A program made the translations under genes and the position numbers. The notes beneath the pieces were generated by a model. The model was given only the letters and a program-made list of their open reading frames with translations, was not told the origin of the DNA and searched no databases. A stretch of DNA of 64,000 nt from Hymenopus coronatus (Eukaryota > Arthropoda > Insecta > Mantodea > Hymenopodidae), in NCBI GenBank assembly GCA_030762935.1, contig CM060896.1, forward strand, positions 8,694,501 to 8,758,500, given 5' to 3'. Position 1 is the stretch's first letter; every line of letters begins with the position of its first letter. Shown here piece after piece: positions 56,001 through 64,000 of the stretch.

Positions 56001-57323
56001 CTATATCCACGCCATCACATCCGACATCTGCAGGACAGGAGGAGTGGTGGGGGTTATGTTTCTGGGTGAGGGTGTAGGAGGAGTGCTTCGGGGCGCCGGC
56101 ACGCCGCCAGCCGCCTCCTGCCCCTGCTGTCGCTCGGGTACGGGAGTGCCGTTCCCTTGCGCAGCCCTGGGGGAGAAGTTAGGCTGCCTGGCCGGCCAGC
56201 GCACCTTAGCTTGGGTGGGGGGCTTTTGTTTGGGTTTGGCTGGAGCTTCTTTGTTGCGTGGGGGTTGGTTGGTGTTGTTACCATCCTGTGGCTTCGCAGG
56301 GCAACGCTCAGCCCTTTGCGCCGTAGTGGTGTTGGTGGCTATCCTTTGTTGCGCCGGCTGTCTTGCAGGAGGGGCAGGTGCAGTTGTTGGCGCCTCTGGG
56401 CGCTGGTTGGCTACAGGTGCTGTTCTTGTGACCTGCTGTAGTTCTGGCGGCGGTCTCCTGGCCGCTATGACAGCGATCCTCTTAGGACAGCCACCATAAC
56501 AAGCAATATGTTCGCCACCACAGTTTGCGCAAATCGGCTTCGCGGTGGGAGATATCTCGCAGACCTCTTTAGGGTGGGCGCCTCCGCACCTTAAGCAGCG
56601 CAGGTTACGGAAGCAAAAGTGACTGGAGTGGTTAAACCCCAGGCACCAGTGACATTGAGGGGGCCCGCCAGAGCCCTTGGAAGGTTCAATTTTGACCCTG
56701 AGGTAACAGATGGCGGTGACGCCATCTATCTTGGCCTCAGGGTCATTGGCCCGCTCCACTACTACGAGGAAGAGGGGGAGGGGAGATTTGGGGCCTTGCC
56801 CATCTGGAGCGGACCTGGTGAGCTGCTTCACCAGTCTTGGGGTGATGCCCTGGCGGATGAGGTCTGTCGAGATATCCTCCACCGAGGTGTCGACTGGTAG
56901 GCCACGAATGACCCTGCGGAGGTCACGGGACTTATCCAGTCCAAAGGTAAAATGGGGAACACTTTTCCTCTTGAGGGCTTGCAGGATGAGGTTATAATCC
57001 TCTATAATCTTCGCCTGGAAGACGTAGCGGTGCTTGTTCTTCCGAACCGTGCACTGACTCGATAGGGATGGCATTACCTCCTTGAGGAAGCCTACCACCC
57101 CCTTAAAGTCGTCCACGATAATCGGTGGAACGTGCCTCCTTGACCCAGGATTCTGGGCGGGCCCAGAATCTCCGGGGCGGGATGTTGTCTGGGATTGGCC
57201 AGAGGGCACGCCCTCTGCAGCCAATCGGGTTTGCCTCTTCTCCTTCCTCGAGGCCACTACACGAAAATCGTCCTCTAGGTCTGTGGAGAGGCCGGAAGAG
57301 GACTCCTCATGATCTACCATCAT
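56001..57323 (-). CDS. Jockey LINE ORF1: gag-like nucleic-acid-binding protein
   Basis: An intact 440-codon ORF. The N-terminal 110 residues are acidic to polar and look disordered; residues about 110-210 form the PRE_C2HC-type region (HFTFGLDKSRDLRRVIRGLP). Three zinc knuckles follow at about 225-275: CHWCLGFNHSSHFC, CLRCGGAHPKEVC and CANCGGEHIACYGGC. The C-terminal 150 residues are rich in proline, alanine and glutamine. The protein would bind element RNA and, in well-studied Jockey-group relatives, forms nuclear or cytoplasmic particles that aid retrotransposition. The start is the first methionine (57323) of a double MM; the second is at 57320. Confidence 0.88.
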   Translation of the reverse strand: MMVDHEESSSGLSTDLEDDFRVVASRKEKRQTRLAAEGVPSGQSQTTSRPGDSGPAQNPGSRRHVPPIIVDDFKGVVGFLKEVMPSLSSQCTVRKNKHRYVFQAKIIEDYNLILQALKRKSVPHFTFGLDKSRDLRRVIRGLPVDTSVEDISTDLIRQGITPRLVKQLTRSAPDGQGPKSPLPLFLVVVERANDPEAKIDGVTAICYLRVKIEPSKGSGGPPQCHWCLGFNHSSHFCFRNLRCLRCGGAHPKEVCEISPTAKPICANCGGEHIACYGGCPKRIAVIAARRPPPELQQVTRTAPVANQRPEAPTTAPAPPARQPAQQRIATNTTTAQRAERCPAKPQDGNNTNQPPRNKEAPAKPKQKPPTQAKVRWPARQPNFSPRAAQGNGTPVPERQQGQEAAGGVPAPRSTPPTPSPRNITPTTPPVLQMSDVMAWI

Positions 57324-57349
57324 GGAGGATGAGTGGTACGACAGGACCT

Positions 57350-57749
57350 AGGTCCTGCCGCTGCGGTGTGAAATATTACTGCACACACTGGCACAGTCGT
57401 CGTCGGAGTCGTGCTCCGGAATTTGGCCTGCACGTGAAACTGGTTTGCGCGGGAGGCCCTCATTGGTGTCTTGCTTGGATGAGTCCAAACAGATAATCTT
57501 GCATTTACCGCCTTGGCGTTCCTGGCTAGATCTCTTTTTGCCCTCTACAGTAGCAGGGCCACTGGAGGGCAGGGTGGCTGCACCAGACCTTTGTGAGTGT
57601 GGGAAGTGAAGTTATATATACTCCTATGGCAGTGGGCGGAGCTAGTCGAAGCGAACCAATGGGGGCCAGGCATCCCCTGATTGGTCCGGCTAGCGCCTGT
57701 TGACCAATTCGGCATGGGCCAATGGTGGGGAAGTGCTTCCTGATTGCCT
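57350..57749. other. Junction between Jockey leader and Penelope 3' region
   Basis: GC-rich sequence that may be the Jockey 5' UTR and/or Penelope 3' UTR. It contains a TATATA near 57613 and two CCAAT-like boxes in antisense (ATTGG at 57680 and 57720 region). The boundary cannot be fixed from this copy alone. Confidence 0.35.
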
Positions 57750-58970
57750 GATTGGGCTGGTGTGTGGTTTTGGTCATTAATTTTCTTTCATGCCATCTGC
57801 ATGATGTCCATGCCATGCTCAGCCATAGGCCGTTGTCCCTGTTGAAGTTGCTTGGCTCTAGTTTAATTTCAATTGCCTCTTTAACCAATCTATCAAAATA
57901 TCTATCACAGCAATGTAATACTGTGACATCATCGAATAAAATTCTATGTACTTCTAGCAAGTTGTGTTTTTCCACAGCTGATTTGTCTGGTTGAATGAGT
58001 CTGACATTGCATTTGTGTTCTGCACATATGTCTGTGATGGTGCAGTCCGTCTGTCCAAATTATGATTTCCTGCATTCGCATAGAATTTTGTAGATACCAG
58101 GATTTGAAGTTCAAGTTTGTCCTTGACCAGTCTCAAAAACTGTCTGACCCTTTTGGGTGGTATGAATGTGTAGTCACGTTTTTGAGTATTCGTGCTGTAT
58201 TTCTTCAATAATGTGCTAAAGAAAGGAATGAAGGTTCTTTCTTTGAATTTTCTTTCTTCTTCTGGTGGTTTGGATGTCTGAAGATTGAGTTCTACGGCTG
58301 ATGATGACCTTTCGCTGCGCACAGTGAATTTCTCTATTTGTGTAACCATTCTTTTTAAATACACTTTTAAGATGATTAATTTCTTGGGAGATGTGGTCTT
58401 TGTGTCCAGTATTGTAACATGGTGAAACAAGGTGTTAAGGACACTCCTCTTTTGAGCTGGATATATGCATCCAGATAGCGGTCCGTATGTGTAGCTTTTC
58501 TGTGAACTTTATGTCTGAGTGTGCCATCTGCCTTTTTGTATACATAAATATCTAGAAATGGAAGGCTGCCTTGTTCTTCAGTTTGCATGGTAAACTGTAT
58601 GTTTTTATGAAGACTGTTGAGATGTGCAAGGAAAATGTGTAGAGTGTCTATACCATGTGGCCAAATGACAAAGGTGTCATCGATGTACCGGTAGAACGAT
58701 TTTGGCTAGGGTGCTGTGGCCTGAAGGGCATTGAGTTCAAAGTATTCCATGTAAAAATTAGCAACTGCGGGGGAAAGAGATGAACCCATGGCTACTCCAT
58801 CAGTAAGTGGAAGTGAGCTCATGTTCAAAGAGTCTAATAAGATAATTTGGAAAGTGTTGGGATAACAGCTGCAATGTGTCTTTTAGTGAAAAGCGAGATC
58901 ATGTCTAAACTCACTAACAAGTCTTCGGGATCTTGTTTCAGGTTTTGAATAATTTTTACAAATTATGCCA
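57750..58970 (-). pseudogene. Penelope-like element: reverse transcriptase and GIY-YIG
   Basis: Minus-strand remnants in order: a reverse transcriptase core with GVAMGSSLSPAVANFYMEYF (about 58810-58750) and the catalytic YRYIDDTFVIWPHG (about 58700-58660), then a LPFLDIYVYKKADGTLRHKV stretch (58560-58500). A linker follows, then a GIY-YIG endonuclease with GIYKILCECRKS and GQTDCTITDICAEHKC (about 58110-58020), and a conserved tail KEAIEIKLEPSNFNRDNGLW (57890-57830). This layout is diagnostic of Penelope-like retroelements, which use the GIY-YIG enzyme to nick targets. Stops and frameshifts interrupt it (one beside the YIG site), and the N-terminal part is absent. Confidence 0.85.
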
Positions 58971-58984
58971 AGTGTTTTACATGG

Positions 58985-59268
58985 TGTTCGCAGTTTCCCA
59001 CTAACGGGATGTCAGATGTTTGGCAAGATGATACGTTTGCAAATTAATGGCACTGACTACAGGTTGAAGCGGAATATCTTGTTTGTGTATCTGAGGGAGC
59101 CCATAGAGCCTGGGTGGAACTGCGGAGTGGACCCTCAATACAGTGATGAAATTGACCCACATTTAATATTTTTTACAGACGAGGTTTGGTTCCACCTTCG
59201 TGGATATGTGTGTAATGTTATTAGAGCTGTGAGAAACCTAATATTGTTCATGAAATACCTCTTCATGA
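58985..59268 (+). pseudogene. Tc1/mariner-type transposase fragment cut by Helentron-like repeat
   Basis: The plus strand encodes FFTDEVWFHLRGYV (about 59170-59211) and, in another frame, EKPNIVHEIPLHDEK (59228-59268). This order matches an insect DDE transposase (DExWFHLxGYVNxQNxRxW, then NPHxxHExPLHxxKVGVWC). The match ends exactly where the Helentron-like copy begins (59268), so that insertion cut it. The first catalytic aspartate (TDE) is preserved. Confidence 0.65.
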
Positions 59269-60116
59269 TGAAAAAAGCTGATGTGTACCATTCACATGAC
59301 TTTCTCTACATCTCTGCAACAAAATATTTTTAAAAAACTTATACTTCTATTTACTTCATGTCAATCAGAAAAAAATAGCAGAAATAGTCTTATAACTTGC
59401 TTCCTTATAAGTAGAAGCAAAATAAGGGAGTACCATAGGTTAAAGTGATATTGCTATGTCACTGAAGTTCCTTTGTTTGTATGGACAGCAGTTGACAAAT
59501 TCCTGTATGAGAAAAGTATAAGTTTTTCAAAGCAGAAACCAAAAACAAGAAATGTCTCAAAAACGGTGAACTCATAAAAAAAATTTATAGAACATAAATT
59601 GTCTTTTTTAATGTGCTCTACATTTTTCGTGTAGTAAGTTTTTGTCCATCTTTTACGGTTTAGCAGTTATTCAAAATTCCGTAAAATTCATCCAGAATAA
59701 AGTACTATTCAGAGGCTATTCCCAAAAAATTCAAGATATTCATTTTATTTGTCAGGTGAACATCTTTAATACACAACATTTTAATCAAAATCGTTACAGC
59801 CGTTTTTGAGAAAATCAAAATTTTTTAAAAAAGTTCCATGTAAAGGGTAATTGGGGGTGGGGGGATTTTTCTCAAATCTTCGAGTCGCATCCCTGGAAGA
59901 TACCAAACTTAAATACCAAGTTTGGTATTTTACCGACTTTTTGTTTTTGAATTATCGTGTTCACACACACACACACCTTTTTCTGAAAATGCTTTTTTTT
60001 AGATAAAGGGAACCCTAAAACTTATATTTCCGGTGAAACCTCGGTATCAAATTTTTGGGTGGAGTGCAATACCTTCTCTATACACTACGTACATGGTGCA
60101 TATAGAGAAAGTAAAA
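59268..60116 (-). mobile_element. Helentron-like repeat, complete
   Basis: Complete minus-orientation copy from GCTGATGTGTACCATTC to ATAGAGAAAGTAAAAA. The insertion point lies within a transposase reading frame, which gives a firm 3' boundary for the element. Confidence 0.85.
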
Positions 60117-60235
60117 ATTGGTGTATGGTGTGCCATAGCAGAGAAAGAGTTATAGGGCAAATTTTTTTCAACTCAACACTTGATGCTCATGCATGTTTAC
60201 AATTTTTCCACCTTGTTTTGACAGGTAACATGATT

Positions 60236-61292
60236 TTGGCTTTTTACTTTTTCTACATGTACTAGTGTATAGAGAAGGTATTGTACTGCACCAAAAGTTT
60301 GATGCCGATATTTTACTGGAAATATATGTTTTGAGACCACCTGAATCCAAAAAAAAGCATTTTCAGAAAAATATCCATGAGTGTGTTTGTGTGAGTGTTT
60401 GGGGAGGGGGCAGCCTAGCTCAAAAACGAAAAGTCTGTTAAATACCAAACTTGGTTTTTAGGTTCAGTAACTTCCAAGAAAGTGACACAAAGATTTTCAA
60501 GAAAATCCCACTACCCCCAACTATCCTTTGCATGGAAAAATTTTCAAAAATGGCTTTAATGATTTTGATTAAAATATCTTATATTAAAGATATTTACATG
60601 AAAAATGTAATGTATGTCTTGAATTTTCTGGAAATAGCCTCTGAAGATATCTTTTATTCTGGATGAATTTTGCATAACTGGTAAACGGTAAGAAATAGAC
60701 AAAAACTTACCTAACAAAAAATGTAGAACTTGTTAAAACACACAAGTTAAGTCATATACATTTTTTTTCATGGAGCTGACCGTTTTTGAGATATTTCTTG
60801 TTACTGGTTTCAGTTATAAAATATTTGTAACAGGAATTTGTCAACTGGCTTTATGAACAAAGGAACTTGAATTACATAGCAACCAGCTTTTAAGACGGTA
60901 AGAAATAGACAAAAACTTACCTAACAAAAAATGTAGAACTTGTTAAAACACACAAGTTAAGTCATATACATTTTTTTTCATGGAGCTGACCGTTTTTGAG
61001 ATATTTCTTGTTACTGGTTTCAGTTATAAAATATTTGTAACAGGAATTTGTCAACTGGCTTTATGAACAAAAGAACTTGAATTACATAGCAACCAGCTTT
61101 TAAGACATTGCACTATCACTTTAGCCTGTTGTATTCCCTTATTTCCGTTCTATTTACAACGAAGCAAGTAATAAGTCCATGTTTGCTAATTTTTTTCTCG
61201 ATTAGCATGAAGTAAATGGAAGAAAAAGGTTTTTAACAATAATTTGTTGCAGAGATGTAGAGGAAGTCATGTGAATTTAAAACATCAGATTT
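60236..61292 (+). mobile_element. Helentron-like repeat with internal 210-bp tandem duplication
   Basis: A plus-orientation copy from TTTTTACTTTTTCTACATG to AAACATCAGA. It is enlarged by the duplication of 60685-60894 as 60895-61104. Confidence 0.85.
60685..61104. repeat. 210-bp tandem duplication, two copies
   Basis: 60685-60894 and 60895-61104 differ at one visible position (AACAAAGG versus AACAAAAG, near 60853 and 61063). Near-identity means the duplication is recent relative to the host repeat. Confidence 0.9.
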
Positions 61293-61900
61293 TATCTACA
61301 AGATTCTGCAACAGCTCATACAGCCAATATTTTGATGAGAACATTTGAAGGTGTATTTTATTATTATTAGCAGAGATGTATGCCCCCCCCCCCCTGCCCA
61401 GGTCTCCTGACTGAACCCCCTGCAATTTCTCTCTGGGGTAAATTAAAACAAAGTGTGCAAGACAAACCCATACACCGTGCAAGAATTAAAACCAAATAAC
61501 TACCAAGAAATTTCCTGCATTTCTCAAGGTAGAACTACAGTGTGATGAATATTTTCCTAAAGAGGTGTCAAAAATGTATAACTAACTATGTGAGCAGTTT
61601 CAGCATCTGCTTTCATAAATTTGGTAAGTAAAGCTTAAAAGTAGTTTTAAAAATGCTGTAAGGTTGCATTTGTGCCATTCTATGATAGCAGCAGATGGCA
61701 GCACAACTGGCTCCCAGTTCCTTGGCTCACCCTTAGTAATGACTATAAAAAATTGCAATACAAACTGTTATATTTCTTTCTTTCATTTTGAGTATATTTA
61801 TTCTAAAATTGGTATATGTTGCAGAATACAGTTTTCTTTGTGTTAGAATAGTTGAGTAGGATCTGTAACACTTTAAGGTCACTTGCATATTGTTTTACCG
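61293..61900. other. Unassigned sequence
   Basis: About 600 bp with a poly(C) run at 61383-61394 and no coding sequence. Nothing recognised. Confidence 0.4.
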
Positions 61901-61929
61901 GACTGGTTTCAAAGCCATTGTCGATGGTT

Positions 61930-62245
61930 TCTAACTGAATTTCTACAGGATGTTGAATGTCGGTCTCTGGCAACTGAGTGATGTGTTTTGTGGCGGTTTT
62001 AACAATGTGGTTCTCCCAGATGTCAAGCTGTACTGCATATCTGGCAGGTTTTATGAGGAATATGTTTGGTTAGTAGTCCAGAAGTGGTGTGTAAACACTG
62101 TTTGTTTATATTTTACTGCTCTTAAGTGTTCTTTTAGTCTGCTTTCATTTTTTTTTGTTTTTTTTTTTGTTTTTGTTTTTGTTTTTGTTTTTTTTTTTTT
62201 TCCTTATGTTAAAGTTGTAATCTGCGGAATCTATTTTGTAGATTC
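61930..62245 (-). pseudogene. Penelope GIY-YIG tail, inverted copy
   Basis: The reverse complement matches 63150-63390: CACACCACTTCTGGACTACT (62099-62080), TGCCAGATATGCAGTACAGC (about 62045-62025) and GGAATCTACAAAATAGATTC (62247-62228). It encodes GIYKIDSADYNFNIRK, then ESRLKEHL-like residues, after a long (TTTTTG)n expansion at 62148-62200. It is very decayed. Confidence 0.6.
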
Positions 62246-62252
62246 CTGATTT

Positions 62253-63110
62253 TTTTTTACTTTCTCTACATGTGCTATGTACATAGTGTATAGAGAAGGT
62301 ATTGTAATGCACCCAAAAATTCAATACTGAGATTTCACTGGAAATACATGTTATAGGACACCCTGAATACAAGAGAGAATTTTTAGAAAACTGTCCATGT
62401 GTGTGTGTGTGTGTCTATGGGCAGCATAGCTCAAAAACAAAAAAGTCTGTCAAATACCAAACTTGGTATTTAATTTTAGTATCTTCCAAGGCTGCAACAT
62501 GAAGATTTTCAAGAAAATCCCCCCAACCCCCAACTACCCTATACATGGAAAAATTTTAGAAAATTTTGATTTTCTAAAAAATGGCTCTAACGATTTTCAT
62601 TAAAGTATTGTATATTAAAGATATATACCTGACAAATAAATTGTATATCTTGAATTTTCTGGGAATAGCCTCTGAAGAGTACTTTACTCTGGATGAATTT
62701 TACAGAATTTTGCATAACTGGTAATCCATAAAAGAGAGAGAAAAACTTACTACACAAAAAATGTAGATCAGGATAAAACACACAATTTATGTTGTATACA
62801 TTTTTTTTCATGGAGTTGATAGTTTTTCAGATATTCCTTGTTTTTAGTTTCAGCTTTGAAAAACTTATACTTTTCTCATACAGGAATTTATCAACTCCTG
62901 TCCATACAAACAAAGGAACTTCAGTGACATAGCAACCAGCTTTGGACTATCAGTTTAACCTATGGTACTCCCTTATTTCCCTTCTACTTACAAGGAAGCA
63001 AGTAATAACACTATTTCTGCTAAATTTTTTTTTGATTAGCATGAAGTAAATAGAAACATAAACTTTCTAACAATAATTTGATACAGAGTCATGTGAATGG
63101 AACACATCAG
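62253..63110 (+). mobile_element. Helentron-like repeat between inverted Penelope tails
   Basis: Starts TTTTTTACTTTCTCTACATG (subterminal repeat 62259-62269, palindrome CTATGTACATAG 62275-62286) and ends AACACATCAG. The 3' subterminal repeat is deleted. Core GT run at 62398-62413. Confidence 0.82.
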
Positions 63111-63146
63111 TTATCAGTTTTTTGTTTTTTTTTTAAGTTCTAGGAT

Positions 63147-63467
63147 TTGGTCTTCATTGCAGGAATCTACAGAATAGATTGCACAGATTGCAGCACATTT
63201 TACATAAGAAAAGCAAAAAGACATCTTGAAAGTAGACTAAAAGAACACTTAAAAGTGGTAAAATATAAACAAAGTGACAAACCAGCCATTGCACACCACT
63301 TCTGGACTACTAACCATGAAACAGCACCAAACCTGCCAGATATGCAGCAGAACTTGACATCTGGGAGAAAATCCACAGTTGATTTACCCCTTAATAAAGA
63401 TGAATTCTGTAAAGAATATAAACACATTATCAACACTGCTTTAATGGTTTTAATACTGATTTTATAA
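63147..63467 (+). pseudogene. Penelope-like GIY-YIG endonuclease tail
   Basis: A 106-codon ORF with GIYRIDCTDCSTFYIRKAKR, then ESRLKEHLKVVKYKQSDKPA and AHHFWTTNHE. It corresponds to the C-terminal GIY-YIG domain of a Penelope-like element, with the usual YIGQT changed to YIRKA. The upstream reverse transcriptase is missing, so this is a 5'-truncated copy. Confidence 0.75.
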
Positions 63468-63479
63468 ATAAAAAGTTTT

Positions 63480-63994
63480 GAAGTTTAAATATCAAAAAGC
63501 TATTAAAGAGATTTCTACGTTTAAGAAAATAGAAGATAATTACATTTTTAAAATATTGACTTATCACCCTTGGGCAAAATAAAAATTTTACAAATATTTT
63601 CAAAGAGTATGGTATAATGTTGGTGCCTCAGAATAAGTACAGTATAAAACGGTTTTCTAAAAAGGATAAAATTTCAAAAAATAAGAAATCTGGCATTTAT
63701 CAATAAAATTGTTTAAATTGTGACCTTGTTTATATTGGTAAGACTAAATGTCATTTAGAAACCAGAGTAAAAGAACACTTTAGAAATATTAAATACAAAC
63801 AAATTGATAAATCAGCTGTGGCAGAACATTTTTGGAAATTTAATCATGAAATAAATCCAGATGTTAAATTATTAAAACATTTAAATGGACCCATAGATTT
63901 AAAGGTTTGGGAGAAAATATTTATATTAAAGTATAAAAATCATGCAATGAATTTTGATATACCACCAATTGACTCTCTCACAAATTTGTTTTGA
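63480..63994 (+). pseudogene. Second Penelope-like linker and GIY-YIG tail
   Basis: Plus-strand remnants: a lysine-rich linker (MLVPQNKYSIKRFSKKDK, about 63617-63670), a GIYQ start followed by a stop, then NCDLVYIGKTKCHLETRVKE (63717-63777), AEHFWKFNHE and a C-terminal LKVWEKIFILKYKNHAMNFD ending near 63994. The YIGKT motif is intact. It is related to but clearly different from the copy at 63147, so two Penelope lineages are present. Confidence 0.75.
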
Positions 63995-64000
63995 TTCCAG

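Larger units (their letters stand above)
53161..57350 (-). mobile_element. Jockey-clade LINE, nearly complete
   Basis: Minus-strand element with ORF1 (57323-56001), a 136-bp gap and ORF2 (55864-53161). The 5' end is uncertain: a reading frame (IICLDSSKQDTNEGLPRKPV, near 57510-57440) just upstream of ORF1 could be leader or adjoining sequence. The 3' UTR continues below 53161 and merges with a second, deleted Jockey copy, so no target duplication could be fixed. High GC relative to the surroundings. Confidence 0.85.

Noticed and set aside
55762..56499. 245-codon plus-strand ORF rich in glycine, valine and alanine
   Set aside because: It is antisense to Jockey ORF1/ORF2, whose minus-strand domains are clear; GC-rich composition keeps the antisense frame open.

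Overview
The window is eukaryotic nuclear DNA, almost certainly from an arthropod and most likely an insect with a repeat-rich genome. It is AT-rich and dense with transposon copies. There are no prokaryotic operons; the host coding sequence is split by introns with GT-AG boundaries, and the mobile elements are families typical of insect genomes (I-clade and Jockey LINEs, Penelope-like elements, mariner, pogo, PIF/Harbinger, tRNA-derived SINE-like sequences). The species cannot be named from sequence alone.

Layout. 1-42 kb is a repeat field. Its backbone is one family of roughly 0.8-0.9 kb non-coding elements with about 35 copies and fragments in both orientations, some in head-to-tail tandem. 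They carry 11-bp subterminal inverted repeats, a hairpin at one end and a central microsatellite, the architecture known from non-autonomous Helentrons (HINE/DINE-1 type). Set into this field are a full-length I-clade LINE with a perfect 12-bp target duplication (811-6683, minus), a Harbinger-like MITE with TTA duplications (19168-20000), an inverted pair of tRNA-derived elements (17.8-18.2 kb), a deleted mariner (28.3-28.8 kb), a decayed pogo-type transposase (28.9-30.0 kb), LINE RNase H fragments (36.6-37.6 kb), and two decayed copies of a poorly characterised insect transposon protein family. One of those copies sits in a complete element with 13-bp inverted repeats and a 4-bp duplication (39611-41515).

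About 42-51 kb is the only gene-bearing island. At its centre is a divergent pair of host genes: the first coding exon of a diphosphoinositol polyphosphate phosphohydrolase (DIPP; NUDT3/Aps family) on the minus strand, and the first two coding exons of an inositol hexakisphosphate kinase (IP6K) on the plus strand. Their start codons are about 820 bp apart. The two enzymes make and remove inositol pyrophosphates, so enzymes with opposing activities share one intergenic region. The remaining exons were not found and probably lie in or beyond the window edges.

46-52 kb holds decayed DNA transposons (a foldback/TIR element, a hAT-like fragment, Harbinger pieces). 52-59 kb carries a nearly intact Jockey LINE (minus), an internally deleted second Jockey copy, and a Penelope-like element with reverse transcriptase and GIY-YIG endonuclease remnants. 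59-64 kb returns to the Helentron-like repeats, with several Penelope GIY-YIG tails. Apart from the two inositol-phosphate genes, everything recognised is mobile or derived from mobile DNA.
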